Shown here piece by piece: positions 33,511-41,736 of a stretch of DNA of 64,000 bases. A program made the position numbers and the translations under genes. The stretch lies in contig NZ_BCFL01000018.1 of the NCBI RefSeq assembly GCF_002217755.1, positions 372,001 to 436,000 of the forward strand. The letters are read 5' to 3'. Numbering within the stretch: position 1 is the stretch's first letter; each line of letters starts with the position of its first letter. This DNA is from Streptomyces hyaluromycini (GTDB lineage: Bacteria > Actinomycetota > Actinomycetes > Streptomycetales > Streptomycetaceae). The notes under the pieces were generated by a model that did not search any database, was not told the DNA's origin, and was given only the letters and a program-made list of their open reading frames with translations.

Positions 33511-34539
33511 TCAGCCGAAGAACACCCCGACCTCCTCGTACAGCTTCAGGTCGACGGTCTTCAGCTTGGCCGTGGCCTCAGCGATCGGTACCCGGACGAT
33601 GTCGGTGCCGCGCAGCGCGACCATCTTGCCGAAGTCCCCGTCGCGGACGGCGTCGACGGCGTGCAGGCCGAAGCGGGTGGCCAGCCAGCGGTCGAAGGCG
33701 CTGGGCGTGCCGCCGCGCTGGATGTGCCCGAGGACGGTGGTCCGGGCCTCCTTGCCGGTGCGCTTCTCGATCTCCTTGGCCAGCCACTCGCCGACCCCGG
33801 ACAGCCGGACGTGCCCGAAGGAGTCCAGGGACCCGTCCTTGAGGACGACGTCGCCGTCCTTCGGCATGGCGCCCTCGGCGACGACCACGATCGGGGCGTA
33901 CGACGCCTTGAAGCGGGAGGTGACCCAGGCACACACCTGCTCGACGTCGAAGCGCTGTTCGGGGATGAGGATGACGTTGGCGCCGCCCGCGAGCCCGGAG
34001 TGCAGGGCGATCCAGCCGGTGTGCCGGCCCATCACCTCGCAGACCAGGATCCGCATGTGGGACTCGGCGGTGGTGTGCAGCCGGTCGATGGCCTCGGTGG
34101 CGATGCCGACCGCGGTGTCGAAGCCGAAGGTGTAGTCGGTGGCGGAGAGGTCGTTGTCGATGGTCTTCGGTACGCCGACGACGGGCACGCCGTACTCGTC
34201 GGTGAGGCGGGCGGCGACGCCGAGGGTGTCCTCGCCGCCGATCGCGATCAGCGCGTCGACCTCCAGCTTGGCGAGGTTGTCCTTGATGCGGCGGATGCCG
34301 TTCTCCTGCTTGAGCGGATTGGTCCGCGAGGAGCCGAGGATGGTGCCGCCGCGGGGCAGGATGCCGCGTACGGCGGGGATGTCGAGGCGGACGGTGTCGC
34401 CTTCGAGGGGTCCGCGCCAGCCGTCCCGGAAGCCGACGAAGTCATAGCCGTACTCCTGCACGCCCTTGCGGACGATGCCCCGGATGACGGCGTTGAGCCC
34501 GGGGCAGTCGCCGCCTCCGGTCAGTACTCCGACCCGCAT
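33511..34539 (-). CDS. pfkA: 6-phosphofructokinase, PPi-type active-site signature
   Basis: The 342-residue protein is a group III PFK of the actinobacterial type, phosphorylating fructose-6-phosphate. The start Met-Arg-Val-Gly-Val-Leu-Thr-Gly-Gly-Gly-Asp-Cys-Pro-Gly is standard, and Gly-Arg-His-Thr-Gly and Met-Gly are present. The phosphoryl-donor loop reads Gly-Gly-Glu-Asp-Thr (Asp104) and Pro-Lys-Thr-Ile-Asp-Asn-Asp (Lys125). ATP enzymes have Gly at position 104; Asp plus Lys is the PPi-dependent combination, so pyrophosphate dependence is predicted. ATG 34539 has a GAAGGGA site. It is monocistronic, convergent with trpE. Confidence 0.93.
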   Translation of the reverse strand: MRVGVLTGGGDCPGLNAVIRGIVRKGVQEYGYDFVGFRDGWRGPLEGDTVRLDIPAVRGILPRGGTILGSSRTNPLKQENGIRRIKDNLAKLEVDALIAIGGEDTLGVAARLTDEYGVPVVGVPKTIDNDLSATDYTFGFDTAVGIATEAIDRLHTTAESHMRILVCEVMGRHTGWIALHSGLAGGANVILIPEQRFDVEQVCAWVTSRFKASYAPIVVVAEGAMPKDGDVVLKDGSLDSFGHVRLSGVGEWLAKEIEKRTGKEARTTVLGHIQRGGTPSAFDRWLATRFGLHAVDAVRDGDFGKMVALRGTDIVRVPIAEATAKLKTVDLKLYEEVGVFFG

Positions 34540-34677
34540 GGAAATGTCCCTTCGCCGCGGTTGCCTGGTGGGACTCACGCTAATGGTGATCCAGCTCACA
34601 CAGGGATGGGCGCGGAAGGGCAATTCCGGTGAATTGTCGGGCGGTTGGTTTACGCGTCGCCCGAAGATCAGATCAGA

Positions 34678-35340
34678 TCAGTCTTCGTCGAGTCCGGCCT
34701 CTATCGCGTAGCGCACCAGCTCCACCCTGTTGTGCAGCTGGAGCTTGCCGAGGGTGTTCTGCACGTGGTTCTGCACGGTGCGGTGGGAGATGACCAGGCG
34801 TTCGGCGATCTGCTTGTAGCTCAGGCCCTTGGCGACCAGCCGCAGCACCTCGGTCTCGCGGTCGGTGAGCCGGGGCGCGTCGGGCCGGCCGGCGTCCGCG
34901 GCCGGGGCCGGCTCGGAGGCCAGGCGGCGGTACTCGCCGAGGACCAGTCCGGCGAGACCGGGCGTGAACACCGGGTCGCCGACCGCGGTACGGCGGACCG
35001 CGTCGAGGAGTTCCTCGGTCGAGGCGGACTTGAGCAGGTAGCCGGTCGCGCCGGACTTCACCGCCTCCAGGACGTCGGCGTGCTCGCCGCTCGCCGAGAG
35101 GACCAGGACCCGCAACGCCGGGTTGTGGCCGACGAGTTCCTTGCAGACCTGGACACCCGGCTTGGCCGGCAGGTTGAGGTCCAGGACGAGGACGTCGGGC
35201 CCGGCGGCCTTGGCGCGGCGCACCGCCTGGTCGCCGTCCCCGGCGGTGGCGACCACCTCGAACCCGGACTCGGCCAGGTCCCGGGCGACCGCGTCCCGCC
35301 ACATGGGGTGGTCGTCGACCACCATGACCTTGATGCTCAT
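34678..35340 (-). CDS. NarL/LuxR-family response regulator
   Basis: The 220-residue protein has a receiver domain with Asp9/Asp10, phosphoacceptor Asp54 and Lys in Tyr-Leu-Leu-Lys-Ser, followed by a LuxR helix-turn-helix (Leu-Thr-Asp-Arg-Glu-Thr-Glu-Val-Leu-Arg-Leu-Val-Ala-Lys-Gly-Leu-Ser-Tyr-Lys-Gln). Its ATG overlaps the histidine kinase stop codon (ATGA), so it is co-translated with the kinase that should phosphorylate it. The target genes cannot be read from the sequence. Confidence 0.95.
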   Translation of the reverse strand: MSIKVMVVDDHPMWRDAVARDLAESGFEVVATAGDGDQAVRRAKAAGPDVLVLDLNLPAKPGVQVCKELVGHNPALRVLVLSASGEHADVLEAVKSGATGYLLKSASTEELLDAVRRTAVGDPVFTPGLAGLVLGEYRRLASEPAPAADAGRPDAPRLTDRETEVLRLVAKGLSYKQIAERLVISHRTVQNHVQNTLGKLQLHNRVELVRYAIEAGLDED

Positions 35341-36551
35341 CGCCGCTCCGCCTTCCCCGGGGAGACCTTCGGTACCTTCAGTTCCACTTCCGTGCCCTGC
35401 CCGGGGACCGAGACCAGCTCGGCGCTGCCGCCGAGGTCGCGCAGCCGCCCCCGGATCGACTGGGCCACCCCGAGCCGCCCCTCCCCCTCGGCCTGGGCGA
35501 GCCGGCCCTCCGGGATGCCGGGGCCGTCGTCCCGTACGGTCACCACGACCTCGCCGGGGTCGTCCTCGACCAGGATCCAGGCCCGCGCCCCGTCCCCCGC
35601 GTGCCTGCGCACATTGTCCAGGGCGGCACCCACGGCCGCGGCCAGCTCGCGGGCGGCGCCCGGCGGCAGCTCCACCGGCGCGCCGGGCTCGGCGAGGCTC
35701 ACCCGGGATCCGGCGTACCGCGCGAGCAGCGTGCGCAGGTCGACGGGACCGCTGTCGTCGGGCTCCTCGACCAGGCGGACGACCGCGCCCTGGGACGCGT
35801 CCTCCGAGACCCGGGAGAGCGGCACCAGGCCGCCGGAGACCAGCGTCCGCAGCGCCACCTCCTGCTCGCCCGCCAGCCGGCCCAGTTCGGCCGCGTCGCC
35901 GCCGAGGACGGTGCCGCGCCGCTGCACCATGGCGAGCACCTGGAGCACGCCGTCGTGGATGTCCCGGGCGAGCCGCTCCCGTTCCCGGGTCGCCGCCTCG
36001 ATCTCCAGGGCGCGGGCGAGGGTGCGCTCGGAGGCGCGGGCGACCTCGACGACGTAGCCGATGGCGATGGAGGCGACCCAGACCAGGATCACGCTGTGGA
36101 CGGTGTCGCGGGCCGGGCGGCCGCGCTCGACCAGGTTGGCGACGGCGACCGGCGTGGAGGCGAACGCGGCCCAGCGCCAGCCGCCCTTGAGGGCGTAGGC
36201 GAGGACCGAGCCGGCCGTCCATATCGACGGCAGGGTCGGGCCGCCCCGGTCGATGTGGCCCTGGGTGACCACCCAGGGGGTCAGCACGATGCCGGTGAGC
36301 GCGATGGCGAGGTCGACGGCGAGGAAGCGCTTGGTGCAGGCCGCCGCGCTCTGCACGCGGGGCAGGGTCGCCAGGGTCCAGACGGTCAGGACGGCGAAGT
36401 AGGCGATGGCGACGCCCGCGCGGTCGTAGTCGTCGTAGGCCGAGGCGAACAGGCCGATCGCGTACAGCAGGGTCAGCACGCGGTAGCCGGTGAGGGCACG
36501 CCACAGGGGCTGCTCGACCGACATCCGTATGACGCGTTCCCGCCTGCTCAT
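35337..36551 (-). CDS. Sensor histidine kinase, HisKA_3 (MacS-like) family
   Basis: The 404-residue protein has six to seven membrane helices in the first 170 residues and no obvious extracytoplasmic sensor, so it probably senses a membrane-embedded signal. The dimerisation motif Ala-Arg-Asp-Ile-His-Asp-Gly-Val-Leu-Gln holds the phospho-His199. The ATPase domain shows a truncated N box (Leu-Asp-Asn-Val-Arg-Arg-His) and G1 Asp-Asp-Gly-Pro-Gly-Ile. The extended N-terminus with Arg-rich start is normal for MacS-type proteins. It forms one operon with the response regulator (4-bp overlap). Confidence 0.94.
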   Translation of the reverse strand: MSRRERVIRMSVEQPLWRALTGYRVLTLLYAIGLFASAYDDYDRAGVAIAYFAVLTVWTLATLPRVQSAAACTKRFLAVDLAIALTGIVLTPWVVTQGHIDRGGPTLPSIWTAGSVLAYALKGGWRWAAFASTPVAVANLVERGRPARDTVHSVILVWVASIAIGYVVEVARASERTLARALEIEAATRERERLARDIHDGVLQVLAMVQRRGTVLGGDAAELGRLAGEQEVALRTLVSGGLVPLSRVSEDASQGAVVRLVEEPDDSGPVDLRTLLARYAGSRVSLAEPGAPVELPPGAARELAAAVGAALDNVRRHAGDGARAWILVEDDPGEVVVTVRDDGPGIPEGRLAQAEGEGRLGVAQSIRGRLRDLGGSAELVSVPGQGTEVELKVPKVSPGKAERR

Positions 36552-36590
36552 GTCCCCCAGTCCCCCCTGCCAGTCCCCCTGCCGCCGGTC

Positions 36591-37331
36591 CTAGGACTCG
36601 GCGGCCTTCTTCTCGGCTCTCCGCGCCGCGTCCTTCTCGGCCTTCGCGGCCTCCGCGATCTGCCGCTTGGCGGCCGTCGCGTAGATGTCCACGTACTCCT
36701 GGCCGGAGAGTTTCATGATCTCGTACATGACCTCGTCGGTCACCGCGCGCAGCACGAACCGGTCGTGCTCCATGCCCTGGTAACGGCTGAAGTCCAGCGG
36801 CTTGCCGATCCGGATGCCCGGCCGCATCAGCTTGGGCATCACCTGCCCCGGCGGCTGGATCTTCTCCGTGTCGATCATGGCGACCGGGATGACCGGGGCG
36901 CCGGTCGCGAGCGCCACGCGCGCGAGGCCGCCGGGCTTGCCCCGGTACAGGCGGCCGTCGGGCGAGCGGGTGCCCTCCGGGTAGATGCCGAACAGCTCGC
37001 CGCGCTCCAGCACGTCTATGCCGCTCTGCACCGCCGCCTCGCCCGCGCCGCGCGCGCCGGAGCGGTCCACCGGGAGCTGGCCGACGCCCTTGAAGAAGGC
37101 GGCCGTGAGGCGGCCCTTCACGCCGGGCGTGGTGAAGTACTCGGCCTTCGCGATGAAGGTGACCTTGCGGTCCAGCACCGCGGGCAGGAAGAACGAGTCG
37201 GAGAAGGACAGGTGGTTACTCGCCAGAATCGCCGGGCCCTCGGCCGGGACGTTCTCCAGGCCCTCCACCCAGGGCCTGAAGGTGACCTTCAGCGGTCCCC
37301 CGATGGCGACCTTCATCGCGCCGTACAACAA
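36591..37331 (-). CDS. 1-acyl-glycerol-3-phosphate acyltransferase (PlsC family)
   Basis: The 246-residue PlsC-type enzyme has the catalytic Asn-His-x4-Asp (His40-Asp45) in Ser-Asn-His-Leu-Ser-Phe-Ser-Asp and the Pro-Glu-Gly-Thr-Arg-Ser substrate motif. It acylates lysophosphatidic acid in phospholipid synthesis. The start is unusual: TTG 37331 (or TTG 37328) with AGGAGG 7 nt upstream, while the ATG at 37316 has no ribosome site. Many homologues begin Met-Leu-Tyr-Gly-Ala-Met-Lys, supporting the TTG. A basic C-terminal tail is Lys/Ala-rich. It corresponds to Rv2182c of M. tuberculosis. Confidence 0.92.
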   Translation of the reverse strand: MLYGAMKVAIGGPLKVTFRPWVEGLENVPAEGPAILASNHLSFSDSFFLPAVLDRKVTFIAKAEYFTTPGVKGRLTAAFFKGVGQLPVDRSGARGAGEAAVQSGIDVLERGELFGIYPEGTRSPDGRLYRGKPGGLARVALATGAPVIPVAMIDTEKIQPPGQVMPKLMRPGIRIGKPLDFSRYQGMEHDRFVLRAVTDEVMYEIMKLSGQEYVDIYATAAKRQIAEAAKAEKDAARRAEKKAAES

Positions 37332-37505
37332 CCGAGTGCCTCCTGTTTCCGTCGAACAGACCTTAACCCGGAGCGCCGGGAATGGGCCCGACGACCCTGG
37401 TCGGTGTCAGTGCCGTCGCGTACGGTGAAGCACAACTGGAGTCGTCGTCCACGGCTCTCGCAGTTCCGCCCTCTCGAACGAAATCGAAAGAATTGGAGAC
37501 CGAAG

Positions 37506-38285
37506 GTGCCGGTTCTCCCCGGAGCCGAGCCGTACCGCCATGACGGCGGGGAGGCCGGCGTCCTCCTCTGCCACGGTTTCACCGGCTCGCCCCAGTCGCT
37601 GCGCCCCTGGGCGGAGCACCATGCGGCACACGGCCTGAGCGTGTCCCTGCCCCTGCTGCCCGGGCACGGCACCCGCTGGGAGGACATGCAGGTCACCGGC
37701 TGGCAGGACTGGTACGCGGAGGTGGACCGCGAGCTGCGGCTGCTGCGCGAGCGCTGCTCCCAGGTGTTCGTGGCGGGCCTGTCCATGGGCGGCACGCTGG
37801 CGCTGCGGCTGGCCGCGAGGAACGGTACGGGTGTGGACGGCGTGGTGATCGTCAACCCGGCGAACAAGGTGCACGGCCTGTCGGCGTACGCCCTTCCGGT
37901 GGCCCGGCATCTCGTCCGCACGACGAAGGGCATCGCCAGCGACATCGCCAAGCCGGGCGCCGCGGAGACGGGGTACGACCGGGTGCCGCTGCACTGCGCG
38001 CACTCGCTGCGGAACTTCTTCCGCCAGGTGGACAAGGAGCTGCCGCAGGTGACCCAGCCGCTGCTGCTCCTGCGCAGCACCCGGGACCATGTGGTTCCGG
38101 CGGTGGATTCCGCCCGGATCCTGAGCCGGGTGTCGTCCACGGACGTAACGGAGGTCGTGCTGGAACAGAGTTACCACGTGGCGACGTTGGACCATGACGC
38201 GGACCGGATCTTCGAGGAGAGCCTTGCCTTCATCGGCCGGCTCGCACCCAGTGTCGGCAAGGAAGGGACGGCCGCAGTTGGCTGA
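37506..38285 (+). CDS. Alpha/beta hydrolase (carboxylesterase/monoacylglycerol lipase type)
   Basis: The 259-residue protein has the oxyanion motif Leu-Leu-Cys-His-Gly-Phe-Thr-Gly-Ser, the nucleophile elbow Gly-Leu-Ser-Met-Gly-Gly, an Asp in Ser-Thr-Arg-Asp-His-Val-Val and His in Gln-Ser-Tyr-His-Val-Ala-Thr. It matches the Est30-type family. GTG 37506 was chosen for the GGAGACCGAAG site; earlier in-frame codons lack one. It is followed, with 8-bp overlap, by the membrane protein gene at 38278. The natural substrate is unknown, probably a short-chain ester or monoacylglycerol. Confidence 0.9.
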   Translation: MPVLPGAEPYRHDGGEAGVLLCHGFTGSPQSLRPWAEHHAAHGLSVSLPLLPGHGTRWEDMQVTGWQDWYAEVDRELRLLRERCSQVFVAGLSMGGTLALRLAARNGTGVDGVVIVNPANKVHGLSAYALPVARHLVRTTKGIASDIAKPGAAETGYDRVPLHCAHSLRNFFRQVDKELPQVTQPLLLLRSTRDHVVPAVDSARILSRVSSTDVTEVVLEQSYHVATLDHDADRIFEESLAFIGRLAPSVGKEGTAAVG

Positions 38286-38871
38286 GCACGACTCCGACCG
38301 CGAGGACCGCGAGCCGGACGAGCCGGGGGTGCCCTTCGACGAGGAGGCCGCCTGGGCGGCGATCGTCGCGGGGTACGGCGAGGAACCGCCGGACCCTCCG
38401 GGCACGAAGCCCTACAACAAGCCGGTGCAGGATCTCGCACTGCCGGCGACCGACGAGGACGAGACCGAGGCGGGCGCCGAGGCCGCCGGGACCGCGGCCG
38501 GGGCGGCCGAGGAGCAGCGGCCCGTGCAGCCGCTGGGCGGTTCCGTCTCCTTCGCGCCCGGCGTGGGCCCGCGTGACTACTCGGCGCCGGAGGCGTCCGA
38601 GGACGACTTCGACGAGGACGACGACGGGCACTTCGTGCCGCCCGAGCCGCCGCCGCTGCCGGAGACCGACGCCACGGCCAAGTTCGCGTGGCTGGGCGTG
38701 GTGGGCGGACCGGTCCTGCTGTTGCTCGCGGTGCTGCTGGGCTGGGACATGACCTGGTGGCTGGCGACGCTGGGCATCGGCGGCTTCCTCGGCGGGTTCG
38801 TCACGCTGGTGACCAGAATGAAGACCGACGACGACGAGGACGGCGACCCCGGGCGGGGCGCCGTCGTCTGA
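38278..38871 (+). CDS. Acidic N-terminus plus two-helix membrane protein, unknown
   Basis: The 197-residue protein is highly acidic for the first 125 residues (Glu/Asp/Pro-rich, disordered). Two membrane helices (about 145-165 and 168-190) and an acidic tail follow. No known domain is recognised; it is conserved in Streptomyces near the esterase. The start is probably TTG 38278 with GGAAGGGA upstream, overlapping the esterase stop. GTG 38251 (206 aa) is the alternative, with a weaker ribosome site. Confidence 0.8.
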   Translation: MAEHDSDREDREPDEPGVPFDEEAAWAAIVAGYGEEPPDPPGTKPYNKPVQDLALPATDEDETEAGAEAAGTAAGAAEEQRPVQPLGGSVSFAPGVGPRDYSAPEASEDDFDEDDDGHFVPPEPPPLPETDATAKFAWLGVVGGPVLLLLAVLLGWDMTWWLATLGIGGFLGGFVTLVTRMKTDDDEDGDPGRGAVV

Positions 38872-38887
38872 CCGATCAACGCCCGCC

Positions 38888-38924
38888 CGAGGGCCCGTCC
38901 GGAGTCACTCCGGACGGGCCCTCG
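38888..38924 (+). terminator. Strong intrinsic terminator
   Basis: A perfect 17-bp stem (left arm 38888-38904, right arm 38908-38924) with a 3-nt loop is followed by 'tgtttcc'. It ends the esterase/membrane-protein operon. Just after it are two near-copies of 'gaaaaaaggg' and one 'ggaaagg' before the sigma-factor gene. Confidence 0.85.
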
Positions 38925-39073
38925 TGTTTCCGGGACCGAACCCCTGTCCCGAAAAAAGGGGGCTCGGAAAGGCGAACTCGAAAAAAGGGAACTCGCTTCC
39001 GTCGACCGGCGAAGGAGAGGTGAACCACCAAGCCCAAGCCTTCGAGGCGTTCGGACGAACGGAAGGAGACCCG

Positions 39074-39697
39074 ATGACCGTAGGACCACCGGGCACCGGT
39101 ACCCGCGACAGAGAGAGCGCGGACAGCGACGCCCGGGTGATCGCGCGGTCCCGGGACGAGCCCGAGCAGTTCGCCGTGCTCTTCGACCGGTACGCCGACG
39201 CCGTGCACCGTTACGCGGCCCGGCGGCTGGGTCCGGAGGCGGCGGAGGATCTGATGGCGGAGACCTTCGTCACCGCCTTCCAGCGACGCCACACGTACGA
39301 CCTCGCACGAGCCGACGCCCGCCCGTGGCTGTTCGGCATCGCGACCAACCTCGTGGGCCGGCACCGCCGGGCCGAGGCACGCCGGTTCCGGGCGCTGTCC
39401 CGGCTGCCGGAGCCGGTGGAGCACGAGGAGCCGGTCGCGGAACGGGCGGTCGACAGGGCCGGCGCCACGGGGGTGCGTCGGCAACTGGCGGCAGCGCTGG
39501 GCGGATTGTCCGCCCGGCACCGCGATGTCGTCCTGCTGGTGGCGTGGGCCGGCCTCGACTACGAGGAGGCCGCCGAGGCGCTCGGGGTGCCGGTCGGCAC
39601 CATCAGATCACGGCTGCACCGGGCCCGCGGCAGACTGCGCGAGGCACTGGGCGGAACCGATCCGACGGCTTTCCGGGAGGCGGACGCCCGTGCGTGA
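39074..39697 (+). CDS. RNA polymerase ECF-type sigma factor
   Basis: The 207-residue protein has sigma-2 (Phe-Asp-Arg-Tyr-Ala-Asp-Ala-Val-His-Arg-Tyr-Ala-Ala-Arg-Arg; Glu-Asp-Leu-Met-Ala-Glu-Thr-Phe-Val) and sigma-4 (Leu-Ser-Ala-Arg-His-Arg-Asp-Val-Val-Leu-Leu; Gly-Thr-Ile-Arg-Ser-Arg-Leu-His-Arg-Ala-Arg-Gly) regions with a helical linker. There is no obvious anti-sigma Zn-binding motif next to it. The start is ATG 39074, after GGAAGGAG. The next gene starts inside it (8-bp overlap), so the downstream membrane protein may act as its anti-sigma or partner, as in other ECF-CU044_5270 pairs. Confidence 0.93.
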   Translation: MTVGPPGTGTRDRESADSDARVIARSRDEPEQFAVLFDRYADAVHRYAARRLGPEAAEDLMAETFVTAFQRRHTYDLARADARPWLFGIATNLVGRHRRAEARRFRALSRLPEPVEHEEPVAERAVDRAGATGVRRQLAAALGGLSARHRDVVLLVAWAGLDYEEAAEALGVPVGTIRSRLHRARGRLREALGGTDPTAFREADARA

Positions 39698-40694
39698 CAT
39701 CGACGAACTGCGTGAACTGAGGGACTTCGACATGGGGGCTCCGCCGCTCGACGACGAGACCAGGCAGCGGGTGCGGGCCCGCCTGAGCGCGGCGATGGAC
39801 AGCACCGCCGTGCGCGTACGGCCCCGCCGCCCCGTCCTGCGCATCGCCCTGACGGCCGGGCTGGCCACCGCGGTCGCCGCCGGCGTACTGGTCGCCGTAC
39901 GGGACGACGACGGCGCCCGGACCCACCGCGCGGCGGAGCCGCCGGCCACCAGCGCGCCCGCCATGCGGAACGTGAGCGCGCAGACGGTGCTCAGGGGGGC
40001 CGCCGACTACGCACGCAGGCACGAGCGGACGGTCCGCCCGCGCGACGACCAGTTCATCTACTCCAAGGAGATCATCAAGGAGACGAACCAGAAGACCGGT
40101 GCCACGAGGAGCTACACCGACGAGAACTGGCGCTCGGTGGACGGCTCCGAGCGGGGCTGGACGATGGAGATCGGCAAGGGCTGGTGGTCGCCGCCGCTGA
40201 AGAAGGGCGAGAGCGTCTGGCCGCCGCAGGACTGGGGCACGCTGCGCAAACTGCCGACCGACCCCGAGCAGCTGATCCTGTCGATCGCGAACGAGTTCGG
40301 CGGGAGGACGACCTCGCTCGACGGCCTCGGCGACGAGGAGTGGTCGCAGATCCACTTCAGCCTCGCCGGGCTGCTGAAGCTGGTCCCGGTGATGCCGGAG
40401 GGGCTGCGTCCGGCCGCGTACGAGGCGCTCGGCATGGTGCCGGGGGTGAAGGTCGTGCCGGGCCAGAAGGACGCGAAGGGGCGTACCGGGGTGGCCATCA
40501 CATACGTCGACCCGACGCTCCCGAAGGGCTCGGTGGGCTTCGGCGGCTACTTCATCTTCGACCCCGTGACGTACGAGTTCCTCGGCTTCCGCGACGTGCG
40601 CACCTCGGGCGACGGCGCGGCCATGAAGACGTACACCCAGCTCTCGTATCTCGACAGCTGGGCCGTCGTGGACAAGGTGAAGCAGCGGCCGTAG
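39690..40694 (+). CDS. CU044_5270-like membrane-anchored protein (ECF partner)
   Basis: The 334-residue protein has a cytoplasmic N-terminus (about 50 residues, Leu-Arg-Glu-Leu-Arg-Asp-Phe-Asp), one membrane helix (Ile-Ala-Leu-Thr-Ala-Gly-Leu-Ala-Thr-Ala-Val-Ala-Ala-Gly-Val) and a large extracytoplasmic domain. That layout is seen in CU044_5270 proteins, which usually follow ECF sigma genes and may act as anti-sigma factors. GTG 39690 overlaps the sigma gene stop by 8 bp, so translation is coupled. Function as an anti-sigma factor is inferred from position and layout. Confidence 0.8.
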   Translation: MRDIDELRELRDFDMGAPPLDDETRQRVRARLSAAMDSTAVRVRPRRPVLRIALTAGLATAVAAGVLVAVRDDDGARTHRAAEPPATSAPAMRNVSAQTVLRGAADYARRHERTVRPRDDQFIYSKEIIKETNQKTGATRSYTDENWRSVDGSERGWTMEIGKGWWSPPLKKGESVWPPQDWGTLRKLPTDPEQLILSIANEFGGRTTSLDGLGDEEWSQIHFSLAGLLKLVPVMPEGLRPAAYEALGMVPGVKVVPGQKDAKGRTGVAITYVDPTLPKGSVGFGGYFIFDPVTYEFLGFRDVRTSGDGAAMKTYTQLSYLDSWAVVDKVKQRP

Positions 40695-40698
40695 AGGG

Positions 40699-40743
40699 CT
40701 AGGAGACAGCGGGGACCCTGAGGGCGGCCAGGACCGGGAGATG
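40699..40743 (-). pseudogene. Fragment: 3' end of an EEP-type gene duplicated
   Basis: On the minus strand 40743-40699 reads His-Leu-Pro-Val-Leu-Ala-Ala-Leu-Arg-Val-Pro-Ala-Val-Ser-stop. The first 12 residues are identical to the C-terminus of the intact EEP-family gene 97 bp away. The codons differ at about a quarter of positions, so it is an old or exchanged copy. Homology ends abruptly at the His codon. The rest of the gap (40744-40837) has no gene. Confidence 0.7.
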
Positions 40744-40837
40744 GGCAGAACCTCCCGACGCCGCCCTCGCACTGCTCGGCCCGAGGGGCCCCACAGGCTT
40801 CGGGCGGCTGCGCCGGACTCCGTCCGGCGGCTCTGCT

Positions 40838-41584
40838 TCAGGCTGCGGGCACCCGCAGTGCAGCCAGCACGGGCAAGTGGTCCGTTGCCCGTGCGAGGTC
40901 TGCCCGGGCCACGCCGGGCAGGTCCTCGGGGACGCCGCAGCCGAGCACCTCGATGCCCTTCGTCGCGAAGACGGCGTCGATGCGCTGGTGGGGGTCGGTG
41001 GACCAGGAGGTGAACTCGCCGCCCCAGGGAGCGGTGGTACGGCAGTCCTGGAAGGCGTCGGCCAGGCGGCGGAAGGTGCGGCCGTCGGGGCGGTCGTTGA
41101 GGTCGCCGCCGGCGATGGCGTGCTCCACCCCCATGCCGGCGACCCGGTCGAGGAGCAGGCCGCCCTGCTCGTAGCGCTCGTCCTGCTGGAGGCTGAGGTG
41201 GAAGCTGGTGACGCCGAGGCGGGCGCCGCCGAACCGGACGACGGCGGTCGCGAGGCCGCGGCGGTGCAGGCCGGGGGTGAGGGGGAGGAGGACGTCCTCG
41301 GTGCGCTCGACGGTGGCGCGGAGGTCGCAGAGGATCGCCGGGCCGGCTGCCGTGCCGCCCCCGGTGAGGATCACCAGGTCGGAGGCCGAGGCCAGCCGGG
41401 CGAGCTTCTTGCGCCAGCGGAAGAAACGGGGGGCTTCCTGGATCAGGACGAGGTCGGGGGCGCAGGCCCTGATGACGCGGGCGAGGGCGTCGGTGTCGTC
41501 CCGCATGGAGCGGATGTTGTAGCTGAGGACGCGGATGACGGCGGAACCGTCGGGCTCTGTGTGGGAGTTGGGGAGCGACGCCAT
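40838..41584 (-). CDS. Endonuclease/exonuclease/phosphatase-family hydrolase
   Basis: The 248-residue protein has the EEP fold motifs: Leu-Ser-Tyr-Asn-Ile-Arg, Ile-Gln-Glu (metal Glu), Gly-Gly-Asp-Leu-Asn-Asp (catalytic Asp-Leu-Asn), Arg-Ile-Asp-Ala-Val-Phe and Thr-Asp-His-Leu-Pro-Val (catalytic His). Substrate could be DNA, a nucleotide or a phosphoinositide; the sequence does not say. ATG 41584 is chosen as TAGATT (41592-41597 on the minus strand) is 7 nt upstream, so the mRNA is leaderless. A second, 45-bp copy of its 3' end lies just beyond the stop. Confidence 0.9.
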   Translation of the reverse strand: MASLPNSHTEPDGSAVIRVLSYNIRSMRDDTDALARVIRACAPDLVLIQEAPRFFRWRKKLARLASASDLVILTGGGTAAGPAILCDLRATVERTEDVLLPLTPGLHRRGLATAVVRFGGARLGVTSFHLSLQQDERYEQGGLLLDRVAGMGVEHAIAGGDLNDRPDGRTFRRLADAFQDCRTTAPWGGEFTSWSTDPHQRIDAVFATKGIEVLGCGVPEDLPGVARADLARATDHLPVLAALRVPAA

Positions 41585-41608
41585 GTGGAGCAATCTACGC
41601 GGCGATGG

Positions 41609-41710
41609 AAAGGGCCGCGCGCCCAATGGCTCGGGGCGCGAGGTTTGTGCGCGACTGCCGGTTGTGGGTGGCTTGTCGCGCAGTTCCTCGCGCCCCTGGG
41701 GAGTTGCGGT
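41609..41710 (-). repeat. Dispersed GC-rich intergenic repeat, copy 3 (divergent)
   Basis: It contains 'gttgtgggtggcttgtcgcg' then 'cagttcctcgcgcccctggg', the reverse-complement form of the gcgcgaccagcc / cgcggggaactg core with several mismatches. It lies between the EEP gene and glkA. Confidence 0.5.
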
Positions 41711-41736
41711 TGCCGCATCCCGGAAATCCAGGGCGA

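Noticed and set aside
38892..39073. ECF autoregulatory promoter (GGAAC ... CGTC) upstream of the sigma gene
   Set aside because: GGAAC and CGTC occur but are only 7 bp apart, far less than the usual 16-17 bp.
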